A stretch of DNA of 13,221 nucleotides from an uncultured Paracoccaceae bacterium (GCA_937900975.1 CALCPC010000349.1:1-13221); one strand, 5' to 3'; numbered from the stretch's first letter, positions 1-7,651 are shown. Program-made: numbers and translations. Notes: generated by a model not told the origin, from the sequence alone.

Positions 1-106
1 CCAGCGGAGACATTTTATTATAAGACTTTCGGATTGCCCCGCCTCGATCACTCCAATTTTCACGAAATTCTGAGAACCAGGTGCGACAGCCGGTGCTACC
101 CTGCCC
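1..106 (+). promoter_or_regulatory. leader region with possible -10 box
   Basis: This AT-richer start of the window lies upstream of the three-gene exported-protein operon. TATAAG at 19-24 differs from the consensus -10 box by one base. A matching -35 would fall outside the window, so the promoter cannot be confirmed. The same stretch read on the minus strand has a perfect TATAAT (22-17), so a divergent promoter is equally possible. No clear Shine-Dalgarno precedes the ATG at 107. Confidence 0.22.
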
Positions 107-577
107 ATGCTTAACGGGAGGACGTCCCTGCGACTTGCAGCAGCGCTCCTCGCCGCCACAATCGCCCCTTTGCCGGCCCTTGCGGCCGGAGCGCGGGTGA
201 CCATCAGCGGTGAGGTCATCGATACTTGGTGTTATTTCTCGGGCGTGATGGGTCCCCCGGACTCTGTCACAGGCTCCGCGCATCATACATGCGCGATGTG
301 GTGCGCCGCGGGCGGCATCCCGGTGGGGGTTCTGGCCGAGGATGGGACCGTCTATATGGTCATGAAATGGCAGGACGAAACCGGCGCGTCGGGGGGCGGG
401 ACGATCCTGTCCGTGCAAAGCGACAGCGTCACCGCCAGCGGCGATCTTTATGAGCGTGACGGCATCAACTATCTCGTCGTCGCCGATGTCGTCGACAATT
501 CCGGCCTTGTGAACCAGAACCATGACGACTGGGGCGTCGTGCCCCCGTACGCCATTCCAAAGAGTGCGAAACCATGA
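107..577 (+). CDS. exported cysteine-rich protein, unknown function
   Basis: A 156-residue protein that I cannot assign to a named family. Residues 1-27 form a typical Sec signal peptide ending in an ALA-A cleavage site, so the product should act in the periplasm. The mature part opens with G-E-V-I-D-T-W-C (C42), followed by H59, H60 and a C62-x3-C66 pair, then short hydrophobic strands of the kind seen in small beta-barrel (OB-like) domains. The Cys/His set could bind copper or haem, or form disulfides; this is inference. The ATG at 107 is the first in-frame ATG after a stop at 71-73. Its end overlaps the next gene by four bases (ATGA), and the third gene is a SCO protein, so a role in copper or thiol handling is plausible. 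The motif around C42 recurs in the next protein, so the two look like diverged paralogues. Confidence 0.8.
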   Translation: MLNGRTSLRLAAALLAATIAPLPALAAGARVTISGEVIDTWCYFSGVMGPPDSVTGSAHHTCAMWCAAGGIPVGVLAEDGTVYMVMKWQDETGASGGGTILSVQSDSVTASGDLYERDGINYLVVADVVDNSGLVNQNHDDWGVVPPYAIPKSAKP

Positions 578-1149
578 TCCTTAGAACCGCAGCCATCGCA
601 GCACTGCTTGCAACACCGGTCCTGGCCGAAGGGGCGTTCTCAGAAGGGTCCAAGGCCAAGGGCTGGGGTGTTGCGGGGGAAGAAAAGGCCCTTTTCACCG
701 GCAAGGTGGTCGACATTTTGTGTGAGTTGACCGGCGATTGCCCCGCCGATTGCGGCGCTGGGGACCGCCAGATGGGTATCGTCCGCGACGCCGATAACGT
801 TCTGGTTTTGGCCTCCAAAAACAGCCAGCCCGCCTTTACCGGGGCTGCGCGGGAACTGGCGCCTTTTTGCGGCCAAACGGTCGAGGTCGATGGCAATCTT
901 GTCGGCGATACCGATCTGACGCCCGCGAAATTCTACCAGATCCAAACCATCCGTCCCCTCGATGCCGAGGCGGTCGTGAAGGCCAATACATGGACCAAAG
1001 TCTGGGCCCAACTGAACCCCGAGGCCAAGGAAGTCAAAGGCCCGTGGTTCCGCAAAGATCCCAAGATCAACGCGCTGATCGCTGAAAGCGGGTACCTTGG
1101 CCTCGGACTTGAAACCGATGCGGAGTTCATAGACGAATGGTTCGAATAG
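574..1149 (+). CDS. exported cysteine-containing protein, unknown function
   Basis: A 191-residue protein with a short Sec signal peptide (residues 1-18, cleavage after VLA). After it comes F-T-G-K-V-V-D-I-L-C (C50), then C56, C60 and C99, all in a small beta-rich region (about 40-127). The spacing resembles the G-x-V-[IV]-D-x-x-C region of the preceding protein, with a shortened loop and no histidines. The C-terminal part (about 130-191) is a separate tryptophan-containing, acidic segment absent from its neighbour. I do not recognise the family. The ATG overlaps the upstream stop by four bases and the stop overlaps the downstream SCO gene by 13 bases, so the three proteins are probably translationally coupled and made together. 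A periplasmic metal or thiol partner of the SCO protein is the simplest inference. Confidence 0.8.
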   Translation: MILRTAAIAALLATPVLAEGAFSEGSKAKGWGVAGEEKALFTGKVVDILCELTGDCPADCGAGDRQMGIVRDADNVLVLASKNSQPAFTGAARELAPFCGQTVEVDGNLVGDTDLTPAKFYQIQTIRPLDAEAVVKANTWTKVWAQLNPEAKEVKGPWFRKDPKINALIAESGYLGLGLETDAEFIDEWFE

Positions 1150-1712
1150 CCGCCTGGGCCTTGGCGGCATGCGTTGCCGCCGGGACCGCCACTGCAGGCG
1201 GTCCTCCGCCGTTTTTCCTGGACATGAGCGCAAAGTTCGACCTGGTCGATCAAACCGGTGCCACGCGGACCGAGGCCGATTACACGGGCAAACCGATGCT
1301 GATCTTCTTCGGCTATGCCAATTGTGAGGCGATTTGTTCGGTCGCGCTTCCGGCGATGGGGGAGACGCTGGACATGCTGGGCGCCGATGCCGCCCAAGTG
1401 GCGCCGATCATGATCACCGTCGATCCAGAGTTCGACACGCCCGAGACGCTGGCGCGCGCGTTGCCCGACTACCACGAGGATCTGATCGGTCTCACCGGCA
1501 GCGAAACAGCACTCGCCGCCGCCAGAGAGCAGTTTCAGGTGGAGCGGGAGGTTGTTTTTCACACCCCCGACGGCCTGCCGGTCTATGCCCATGGCAGTTT
1601 CATTTACCTCACCGACCGTGACGGCAAGGTCACCAGCATGATGCCCCCGATCCTTGAGCCCGCCCGCATGGTCGAGATCATCCGCGCGCGGCTGGACGGC
1701 CGCACGCTTTAG
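1137..1712 (+). CDS. SCO1/SenC-family copper/thiol protein
   Basis: A 191-residue thioredoxin-fold protein. SCO proteins carry copper to the Cu-A site of cytochrome oxidase (and sometimes other cuproenzymes) or reduce its cysteines, on the periplasmic side. The family signature is complete: C63-x3-C67 in the context Y-A-N-C-E-A-I-C, the conserved V-D-P-E-F-D-T-P-E stretch (95-103), and the distal copper-ligand His at 152 (Y-A-H-G-S-F). The N-terminus (1-20) reads as a short signal peptide ending ATA-GG rather than a long membrane anchor, so this member may be soluble in the periplasm; many SCO proteins are anchored. The ATG lies inside the 3' end of the upstream gene (13-base overlap). No oxidase or nitrous-oxide reductase gene is in the window, so the client is unknown. 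Confidence 0.92.
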   Translation: MVRIAAWALAACVAAGTATAGGPPPFFLDMSAKFDLVDQTGATRTEADYTGKPMLIFFGYANCEAICSVALPAMGETLDMLGADAAQVAPIMITVDPEFDTPETLARALPDYHEDLIGLTGSETALAAAREQFQVEREVVFHTPDGLPVYAHGSFIYLTDRDGKVTSMMPPILEPARMVEIIRARLDGRTL

Positions 1713-1736
1713 CGCCGCCGCCGGTTGTCCCGCAGC

Positions 1737-1765
1737 CTCACCTGCCCCGACAGGTGGCAGGTGAG
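1737..1765 (+). terminator. possible terminator hairpin after the SCO operon
   Basis: CTCACCTGCC (1737-1746) and GGCAGGTGAG (1756-1765) form a perfect 10-bp stem with a 9-base loop, starting 24 bases after the SCO stop codon. A second short dyad follows at 1766-1778. There is no T-run, so it is not a classical intrinsic terminator; it may stabilise the 3' end of the message or work with Rho. Confidence 0.45.
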
Positions 1766-2023
1766 GGCCAGCCTGGCCGTGGCTCCGTGTCAAGCGGCGC
1801 TGCGTTTTGAGGTCGCGCGCCGCCTCGGTCCACTTGGCGGCCGGTATAGGCGTCGGAGGTTCTCCACGCGCAGGGCGCAAAGTGCCTTTGGCGGGCGGGC
1901 TGGGTCGTGATGGCGCCCTCGCCACCCCCCGCAAGCCACAGCGCCAAACACGCGGCGGGGGGCGTCCAAGCGCGGTTGCCGACACGTCTTGGGGGTATCC
2001 CAATCAAAACCGCTCGCCGGAAA

Positions 2024-2037
2024 GGCGAAGCTTCGCC
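2024..2037. repeat. 14-bp perfect palindrome
   Basis: GGCGAAGCTTCGCC reads identically on both strands. It lies in the gene-free region about 90 bases upstream of the PHP gene. With no spacer between the arms it is a poor RNA hairpin, so a protein-binding site or part of a dispersed repeat are the options; neither can be decided here. Confidence 0.4.
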
Positions 2038-2067
2038 GATTGACGGCGCCAAAACAGCGTGCGACGG

Positions 2068-2099
2068 ACCAAGGGGACTGCCCCGTTTAAGCTCTTGGT
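2068..2099 (+). promoter_or_regulatory. nested stem in the leader of the PHP gene
   Basis: ACCAAG (2068-2073) pairs with CTTGGT (2094-2099), enclosing a second short stem GGGG-ACTG-CCCC (2073-2084; the G at 2073 can belong to only one of the two). It ends 25 bases upstream of the chosen ATG. It may be a structured leader; no known riboswitch class is recognised. Confidence 0.25.
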
Positions 2100-2124
2100 T
2101 CGAGTAAGTGTAAGGACGCGTCGC

Positions 2125-3021
2125 ATGTTGACGGCATTTCAGGCCGACGGCCGCTTTTGGAAAGGCAACCTCCACGGCCATTCCACCCGTTCCGACGGCG
2201 CGTTGGATCCTGAGGAGGTGTGCCGACGCTACCGCGACGCGGGCTATGACTTCACCGCCATAACCGACCATTTTCGCGCTGTGTTTGATTTCCCGATCGT
2301 TGACACAACGGCCTATCGGGAAACCGGATTTACAACGCTGATCGGCGCGGAGGTCCATGCCCCCGCCACATCTTGGGGCGACGATTGGCACATCTTGGCC
2401 GTTGGTCTGCCGTTGGATTTCGCCCCAACGGATGCGGCGGAAACCGGCCCGGCGCTGGCCCGGCGGTGCCGCGCAGCGGGAGCCTTTGTCGCCATCGCGC
2501 ATCCCCAATGGTACAGTCTGACGCTGGCGGATGCGCAATCGCTGGACGCGGCCCATGCGATTGAGATCTACAATCACAGCAGCCGCCTGACCTTTGACCG
2601 CGGCGACGGCAGCGCCTTGCTGGACACACTTCTCTCCCGCGGACGGGAGATCGGCGTCATCGCCACCGACGACAGCCATTGGATACAGATGGACGGGTTT
2701 GGCGGCTGGGTGATGGTCAAAGCCCCCGAAAACACGCCCGCGGCCCTGCTGTCGGCGCTGAAAGCCGGCGCCTATTATGCCAGCGAGGGCCCCGAGATCC
2801 TGGACATTCAGCGCAAAGGCGACGGGTTGGAGGTCTGCACCTCACCGGCCGCCAACATCCTGGCCTTGGGTCCCGGCGCCAAGGCAGTGCTGGAGCTTGG
2901 CACCGAACTGACCACGGCGCGGCTTTCGCTTGAGCCGTTTCGGGGCAGTTGGTGCCGTGTGGTGGTGATCGATGCCGCGGGTCGGCGCGCATGGTCGAAC
3001 CCGCTTTGGCCGGACGCCTGA
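2125..3021 (+). CDS. PHP-domain metal-dependent phosphoesterase/hydrolase
   Basis: A 298-residue protein of the PHP superfamily, related to the CehA/McbA-type stand-alone PHP hydrolases. These use a cluster of two or three metals to hydrolyse phosphoester bonds; the substrate here is unknown. The metal-ligand motifs are present in order: H17-G-H19 (motif I), T-D48-H49 (motif II), E76 in G-A-E-V-H, H89, H126 in I-A-H-P, and D182-D183-S-H185 near the end of the barrel. Residues from about 225 form a small beta-rich C-terminal extension. I chose the ATG at 2125 because TAAGGA (2111-2116) lies at good Shine-Dalgarno spacing and the alignment with PHP proteins begins a few residues later. A GTG at 2059 would add 22 basic residues with no clear family similarity. 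There is no signal peptide, so it is probably cytoplasmic. It is convergent with the hexuronate operon and not obviously linked to it. Confidence 0.88.
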   Translation: MLTAFQADGRFWKGNLHGHSTRSDGALDPEEVCRRYRDAGYDFTAITDHFRAVFDFPIVDTTAYRETGFTTLIGAEVHAPATSWGDDWHILAVGLPLDFAPTDAAETGPALARRCRAAGAFVAIAHPQWYSLTLADAQSLDAAHAIEIYNHSSRLTFDRGDGSALLDTLLSRGREIGVIATDDSHWIQMDGFGGWVMVKAPENTPAALLSALKAGAYYASEGPEILDIQRKGDGLEVCTSPAANILALGPGAKAVLELGTELTTARLSLEPFRGSWCRVVVIDAAGRRAWSNPLWPDA

Positions 3022-3085
3022 CGCGTCTTGTGAAAGCCCCGAACGCCAAAATACGGTCTGAAATCAAAGGTTTCAGCGCGCTATG
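3022..3085 (+). repeat. intergenic hairpin repeat, copy A
   Basis: It begins directly after the PHP stop codon. Its core, CTGAAA-TCAAAGG-TTTCAG (3058-3076), is an inverted repeat. The whole stretch aligns without gaps to 10956-11019 after the kinase gene at about two thirds identity (hand count 43 of 64). It lies between convergent genes, so it could act as a bidirectional transcript end, although neither side has a long T-run. Confidence 0.55.
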
Positions 3086-3124
3086 AGATATTTCCCAAAA
3101 ACACTCTGCCGCGCCACAGGCGAT

Positions 3125-4630
3125 CTAAAGAACGGCGCCGATCTGCCAGGGCAGAAACTCCCGGCTGCCATAGCCCAGCGCCTCTGACCGTGTGCGCGCG
3201 CCCGACGCGGTGGCCAAAAGCCGCGCAAAGATCTCGGCGCCCTTATCCTCCACGCTGACGCCTTCCAGCACGTCGCCGCAATTGATGTCCATGTCGTCCT
3301 GCATCGCGGCATACATGCGGCTGTTGGTCGCGAGTTTCAGCGATGGCACGGGCTTGTTCCCAAAGGCCGAGCCGCGCCCGGTGGTGAAGGCCACCAGCGT
3401 TGCCCCCGAAGCGACCTGCCCAGTGACCGACACCGGGTCGTAACCCGGGCTGTCCATATAGACAAAGCCCGGGATATCGACGGGCTCGGCATAGCCAAAG
3501 ACACCGGCCAGCGGCGATTGGCCGGATTTCGCGACTGCGCCAAGCGACTTTTCCGAAATCGTTGTCAGCCCGCCGCGCTTGTTGCCGGGGGAGGGGTTCG
3601 AATCGAGCCTTGCGCCGTGCTGCGCGGTGTAGCGCGCCCACCAATCGACCCGCGCTTTCAGCGCGGCGGCCACGTCGTGGCTGACCGCGCGGCGCATCAG
3701 GCCGGTTTCGGCGCCGAAGATCTCGGGCGTCTCGGACAGGATCGCGGTGCCGCCCGCCGCGACCAACATGTCGGCAGCGACGCCTAGGGCCGGATTGGCC
3801 GTGATCCCCGAATAGGCGTCCGAGCCGCCGCATTGCAGCGCCAGCGTCAGGTCCGAAGCCGGGCGCGGCGTCCGCTCTGCCCGGTTCGCGGCCGGCGCCA
3901 TTTCGGCCAAAACCGCAAGGCCGCGCTCCACCGTTGCGCGGGTTCCGCCCTCACCCTGGATGGTCATCTTGCGAAAGCGGTCCGTCTCCCGGAGGCCATA
4001 GCGGTCGAGCATCGCCTCGGTCCGGAACACCTCACACCCCAGGCCGATCATCAGGATCCCGGCGAAATTGGGGTGCCCCGCATGGCCCCACAGCGTCCGC
4101 TCTAGGATCGCATACCCCTCGCTGCCGCCATCCATACCGCAGCCGGTGCCATGGGTCAGCGCCACAACGCCGTCGATGTTGGGATGCGCGTCGAAAAGCC
4201 CGCGGCGCGCCGCCTCCTCGGTGATGAAACCGGCGACAGAGGCCGAGCAGTTCACGCTGGTCAGGACGCCGAGATAGTTGCGCGTGCCGGTCCGCCCGGT
4301 GTCGCGTCGAAAACCTTCGAACATCGGAACCGGGTCGGGTGCGGGGCGCCGCCGCCCCTGGCCGATCTCGGCCACATCGCCCGCGCGTTCTGGCATGGGA
4401 TCGAGATTGTGCTCATGCACCCAGTCGCCGGGCGCGATATCGCCGCGCGCCAGCCCAATGGGTTGGCCGTATTTCAACACCGGCTGACCGGCAGCGATTG
4501 GCCGCGTGGCCAGCTTGTGACCCGCTGGAACCGCCTCTCGCGTCTGGACCCCGGCGACCTCTGTCCCGGCGGGGACACGCGCCACGGTGACATGAACCGG
4601 ATCTTCGGGGTGGAGGTGCAGGGTTCGCAT
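3125..4630 (-). CDS. uxaA: altronate dehydratase
   Basis: A 501-residue cytoplasmic lyase that removes water from D-altronate to give 2-keto-3-deoxy-D-gluconate, the last step of the hexuronate branch before the KDG kinase. The layout is that of full-length UxaA (about 495 residues): an N-terminal SAF domain (about 10-80), the G-R-T-G-T-R-N-Y segment (112-119), H160-G-T-G-C164-G, C-G-G-S-D-A-Y-S-G (267-275), the N-P-S-P-G-N-K-R-G-G stretch (345-354) and T-T-G-R-G-S-A-F-G (416-424). Members need Fe(II), and C128, C164 and C199 are candidates for its environment. The ATG at 4630 shares one base with the stop of the upstream reductase gene (TGATG) and has GGAGAG at good spacing; an adjacent TTG at 4633 is less likely. 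The same superfamily includes galactarate dehydratase, but the operon partners support altronate. Confidence 0.93.
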   Translation of the reverse strand: MRTLHLHPEDPVHVTVARVPAGTEVAGVQTREAVPAGHKLATRPIAAGQPVLKYGQPIGLARGDIAPGDWVHEHNLDPMPERAGDVAEIGQGRRRPAPDPVPMFEGFRRDTGRTGTRNYLGVLTSVNCSASVAGFITEEAARRGLFDAHPNIDGVVALTHGTGCGMDGGSEGYAILERTLWGHAGHPNFAGILMIGLGCEVFRTEAMLDRYGLRETDRFRKMTIQGEGGTRATVERGLAVLAEMAPAANRAERTPRPASDLTLALQCGGSDAYSGITANPALGVAADMLVAAGGTAILSETPEIFGAETGLMRRAVSHDVAAALKARVDWWARYTAQHGARLDSNPSPGNKRGGLTTISEKSLGAVAKSGQSPLAGVFGYAEPVDIPGFVYMDSPGYDPVSVTGQVASGATLVAFTTGRGSAFGNKPVPSLKLATNSRMYAAMQDDMDINCGDVLEGVSVEDKGAEIFARLLATASGARTRSEALGYGSREFLPWQIGAVL

Positions 4631-6024
4631 CAAGGTCTCTCCAAAAGGGCAGCGGGGCCCGTTTCGGCCAGCGCGCGGATATCGGCGAAAAGGGCCGCAC
4701 GAAACGCGGCGTTCTGGCCAAGATCGCCGAAGATGTCGGCGCGGTCCATCATCATGGCGGCAAAAGCCGTGGGATCGTGGCCGGCGGCCCCCGCCATGAG
4801 GGCAAACTCCTCCGACAAGGGGTCCGCGATGCGCGCGCCCCGCGCCAGACCCAGGATCCAGGCCGCAACCCCGCCGATCAGCCGCACCGCCCCGTGCCCC
4901 GCGGCAAGCCGCGCGCGGATCGGCGCCAGAAGCCGCTGCGGGACCTTTAGGCTGGCATCCATCGCGATCTGGGCGGTGCGATGCGCGAGCGCGGGGTTGG
5001 CAAACCGCCTCAGAAGCGCCCGCTGATAGTCCCGCAGCACCGGCGGGGGGAGCGGGACGGTCGGCGCGACCTCCTCGGCCATCATGCGTTGGATCGTCCG
5101 GCGAAGCGGCGGGTGCGCGACGGCTTCGGCCACGGTGGCAAGATCAAGAAGCCCGCCATAGGCCGCAAGAACGGTATGCGCGCCGTTCAAAAGCCGCAGC
5201 TTCATCGTTTCATAGGGCGCCACGTCGCCCACCAAACGCACCCCCACATCGCCAAGCGCGGCAAGCGCCGGCAGGCCCGGATCCTCGATCACCCATTGGC
5301 GAAAAGGCTCTGCCACGACGGCGGCTGCGTCCTCGGCCCCAAGGGTTTTGGCGATCTCGGCGCGGTCGCGGGGCGTTGTGGCCGGGGTGATCCGGTCGAC
5401 CATCGAGGATGGAAAGGCGACGCTGTCCCCAATCCAGGCGGCAAGCGCTGGGTCTTGCTGAGCGGCGGCAGCGGTTACTGCCCTGCGCAAGATCCGGCCA
5501 TTCGCCGAAAGGTTGTCGCAGGACAGGATCACCGGCGGCGCATGGCCCTGCCGCTGCCGCGCGGCCAGCCCCGCGGCCAAAAGGCCTGGAACATCGCGTG
5601 CAAACGCCGCCTTACCGGCAATGCCGTTTGGCGTCGTGGCTGCCGGGCTATAGCCTTTTTCAGTCACCGTCAGCGTGACCAGCCGGATCGCAGGATCGGA
5701 CAGCGCCGTGAGAACCCTGTCCCCCGTCAGAACGGCGCACACGGCGCCAAAGATGCGGGGCGGCGCGGCATCCGGTCCACGCTCGGACACCGTGTAAAGC
5801 CCGTCCTGGCGGGCAAGCGCCATCGCCGCGGCGCTGCCCTGCACGCTGGCTGAGGCGATGCCCCAATCCGGCGAGCGCGTGGCAAGATCCTCGATATACC
5901 GCGCGACATGCGCCCGAAAGAAATGCCCCGGACCAAGGTGCAAGACGCCCGGGCAGAGCGCCGCCCGGTCATAGGCCGGCGGAGGCAGGGAAAGGTGCCG
6001 AAGCGTCGCGTCAGACAGCCTCAC
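4630..6024 (-). CDS. uxuB: fructuronate/tagaturonate reductase (mannitol dehydrogenase family)
   Basis: A 464-residue NAD(H)-dependent oxidoreductase of the polyol-specific long-chain dehydrogenase family. In hexuronate catabolism such enzymes reduce the ketouronate made by UxaC to an aldonate. The Rossmann start is L-H-L-G-P-G-H-F-F-R-A-H (28-39), followed by S-C-D-N-L-S-x-N-G (168-176) and W-V-I-E-D (244-248). The active site K275-x4-N280-x2-H283 has the same spacing as the catalytic Lys/Asn/His of mannitol 2-dehydrogenase. The sequence looks like UxuB (fructuronate reductase) rather than E. coli UxaB, yet the next gene is altronate dehydratase and no mannonate dehydratase is present, so it may act on tagaturonate or on both. 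It starts with GTG at 6024, overlapping the uxaC stop by four bases (GTGA). The symbol reflects family resemblance only. Confidence 0.85.
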   Translation of the reverse strand: MRLSDATLRHLSLPPPAYDRAALCPGVLHLGPGHFFRAHVARYIEDLATRSPDWGIASASVQGSAAAMALARQDGLYTVSERGPDAAPPRIFGAVCAVLTGDRVLTALSDPAIRLVTLTVTEKGYSPAATTPNGIAGKAAFARDVPGLLAAGLAARQRQGHAPPVILSCDNLSANGRILRRAVTAAAAQQDPALAAWIGDSVAFPSSMVDRITPATTPRDRAEIAKTLGAEDAAAVVAEPFRQWVIEDPGLPALAALGDVGVRLVGDVAPYETMKLRLLNGAHTVLAAYGGLLDLATVAEAVAHPPLRRTIQRMMAEEVAPTVPLPPPVLRDYQRALLRRFANPALAHRTAQIAMDASLKVPQRLLAPIRARLAAGHGAVRLIGGVAAWILGLARGARIADPLSEEFALMAGAAGHDPTAFAAMMMDRADIFGDLGQNAAFRAALFADIRALAETGPAALLERP

Positions 6025-7421
6025 AACCGGTAGGCGCGGCGGGCGAGGCCACCGGCAAGCTCTGGCGCCAGATCCTCGGCCTCTGCCTCGGTCAAGCGTC
6101 GCTCATGCACCAGGCGCGCAAGAAAGGCGCAGTCGACCCGCCGCGCCAGATCGTGGCGCGCGGCAAGCGAGGGGAAGGCGCGGGTGTCGTCGTTGAAGCC
6201 GACGGTGTTGTAGAACCCGGCTGTCTCGGTCGTCATCTCTCGGTAGCGGCGCATCCCTTCGGGGCTGGCGTGAAACCTCCAGGCCGGACCGAGGCGGAGG
6301 CAGGGATAAGCGCCGGCCAGTGGCGCCAGCTCCCGCGCGTAGGCGCTTTCGTCGAGGGTGAAGAGGATAAGCGTCAGGTCCCGCTCCATCCCCACAGCGT
6401 TCAAAAGCGGGGCAAGCGCCCGGACGTAATCGGTGCGCGCAGGCATGTCGAAGCCCCGGTCGGGTCCGAAGGCGCTGAAGATGCCGCCATGGTGGTTGCG
6501 AACGGCGCCGGGGTGAAGCTGCATCACCATCCCGTCCTCGACACTCATCCGCGCCATTTCCGTCAGCATCTGCGCGCGGAAGAGGGCGGCATCCCGTCCG
6601 GTCGCGCCATGGCGGACCCTGTCGAACAACGCCGCCGCCTCGGCCGGTGCCAAATCGGCGGTGTCGGCGGTCGGCGGGCCGTGATCGGTCGCCGTCGCGC
6701 CATGGTCGCGAAACACAGCCCGGCGCCTGCGATGGGCCTCAAGATAGCCGGACCACGCGCCGGTATCGGTGCCCGTCACCTCTCCAAAACGCTGGAGGTT
6801 GGCGGCAAAATCCGGCGTTTCGGGGTCCGTGACCGCGTCGGGGCGATAGGTGGTGATGACCCGCCCGGGCCAGGCATCCGCCGCGATCGCACGGTGATGA
6901 AAAAGATCGTCGAGCGGGCCCTCGGTGGTGGCCAAAACCTCAATCCCAAACAAGGTGAACAGTGCGCGGGGCAGATGTGTGTCCTGCTCTAGGCACCAGG
7001 CGATGCGGTCATAGCTTTCATCCGCCGTCGCAGCCGAGGGTCGGGTGGTGAGGCCGAAAAGATGCTCGAAGGTGAAGTCGAGCCAAAGCCGCGTCGGCGT
7101 GCCCTGAAACAAGGGATAGTGGCTGGCGAAACGGCGCCAGATCGCACGCCCGTCGGTTTCCACCGCGCCACCGTCCCGGCGCGGGATGCCCAGCGCCTCG
7201 GGCGCGACGCCTTGGCTGATCAGCATCCGCAGGACGTAGTGGTCCGGCACGATCAAAAGCCGCGCGGGGTCCGGGAACGGGGTATTGAGCGCGAACCAGG
7301 CGGGATTGGTGTGGCCATGGGGGCTGACGATGGGATGGCTGCGAATGCTGTTATACAGCATCCCCGCCAGGCTGGACCCCGTGGCGGCGCGACCGACGAT
7401 CAGATCTGGGTCGGAAAGCAT
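6021..7421 (-). CDS. uxaC: glucuronate isomerase
   Basis: A 466-residue enzyme of the amidohydrolase-like uronate isomerase family (E. coli UxaC has 470). It converts D-glucuronate to D-fructuronate and D-galacturonate to D-tagaturonate in the cytoplasm. Family landmarks are clear: the H35-G-H37 metal motif in S-P-H-G-H-T-N-P, D-H-Y-V-L-R near 60-65, T-T-E-G-P-L-D-D-L, T-Y-R-P-D, Q-L-H-P-G-A-V-R-N, G-F-D-M-P, and the C-terminal D-D-T-R-A-F-P-S-L-A-A-R-H-D block. The ATG at 7421 has an AGGA a few bases upstream and is followed by a normal family N-terminus. It is the first gene of a tight three-gene operon. No GntR/LacI-type regulator, TRAP or MFS hexuronate transporter, kdgK or kdgA lies in the window, so import and the final steps must be encoded elsewhere. 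Confidence 0.95.
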   Translation of the reverse strand: MLSDPDLIVGRAATGSSLAGMLYNSIRSHPIVSPHGHTNPAWFALNTPFPDPARLLIVPDHYVLRMLISQGVAPEALGIPRRDGGAVETDGRAIWRRFASHYPLFQGTPTRLWLDFTFEHLFGLTTRPSAATADESYDRIAWCLEQDTHLPRALFTLFGIEVLATTEGPLDDLFHHRAIAADAWPGRVITTYRPDAVTDPETPDFAANLQRFGEVTGTDTGAWSGYLEAHRRRRAVFRDHGATATDHGPPTADTADLAPAEAAALFDRVRHGATGRDAALFRAQMLTEMARMSVEDGMVMQLHPGAVRNHHGGIFSAFGPDRGFDMPARTDYVRALAPLLNAVGMERDLTLILFTLDESAYARELAPLAGAYPCLRLGPAWRFHASPEGMRRYREMTTETAGFYNTVGFNDDTRAFPSLAARHDLARRVDCAFLARLVHERRLTEAEAEDLAPELAGGLARRAYRL

Positions 7422-7651
7422 GGGGGTCCTGTAGCCGCTTGACGTTCGCGAAAGCCTAGTCCGTTTCGCCGCCCGCGGGAAACACCTTCTGGCAGAGGCG
7501 CCGTCGCTGCCGGGGAAAAGCCCGCCGCTTGGCCTTTCAAGGGTCGCATTGGGCTGAGCGCCAAGCCGCCAAAATCGACGCTTGCCGTCACGATCGGCCG
7601 CGGGATGAGGGCCGGGCGGCGACGGCTCGCTCAGGGTGCGCGGTCCCTTCG
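7422..7651. other. upstream region of the hexuronate operon
   Basis: 230 bases between the end of the pseudo-caspase gene and uxaC, both on the minus strand. A promoter for uxaC must lie here unless the operon is read through from upstream. I see no convincing -35/-10 pair, no operator-like palindrome, and no T-run terminator after the upstream gene. Confidence 0.3.

Larger units (their letters stand above)
1713..2124. other. gene-free region rich in dyad symmetry
   Basis: About 410 bases without a convincing gene. Frames are open on both strands, but their translations are low-complexity and Arg/Pro/Gly-rich, as expected from GC-rich non-coding DNA. Visible structure: the hairpin at 1737-1765, a GGCCAG-C-CTGGCC dyad at 1766-1778, an inverted repeat CCCCCCGC/GCGGGGGG (1925-1932 and 1955-1962), a perfect 14-base palindrome centred on a HindIII site (2024-2037), and a nested stem just before the PHP gene. 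It may be a dispersed intergenic repeat or a decayed gene. Confidence 0.5.

Noticed and set aside
1..111. Open frame from the window start that ends inside the first gene
   Set aside because: Only about 36 codons, no recognisable peptide, and it overlaps a well-supported start; it cannot be told from chance.
933..2003. 356-residue minus-strand open frame
   Set aside because: It is antisense to the SCO gene and part of its neighbour; an Arg/Gly-rich shadow of GC-rich DNA.
2059..2124. GTG start extending the PHP protein by 22 residues
   Set aside because: The extension lies within the leader stem and has no family similarity; the ATG at 2125 has a good ribosome site.
1738..2679. 313-residue minus-strand open frame
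   Set aside because: Over half of it is antisense to the well-supported PHP gene, and the rest runs through dyad-rich non-coding DNA with no domain similarity.
4151..5853. Two plus-strand frames of about 290 residues opposite the uxa genes
   Set aside because: Both are antisense shadows of the altronate dehydratase and reductase genes, with no recognisable domain.
6105..6992. 295-residue plus-strand frame opposite uxaC
   Set aside because: A shadow of the glucuronate isomerase gene; the composition is Arg/Gly/Ala-rich with no domain.
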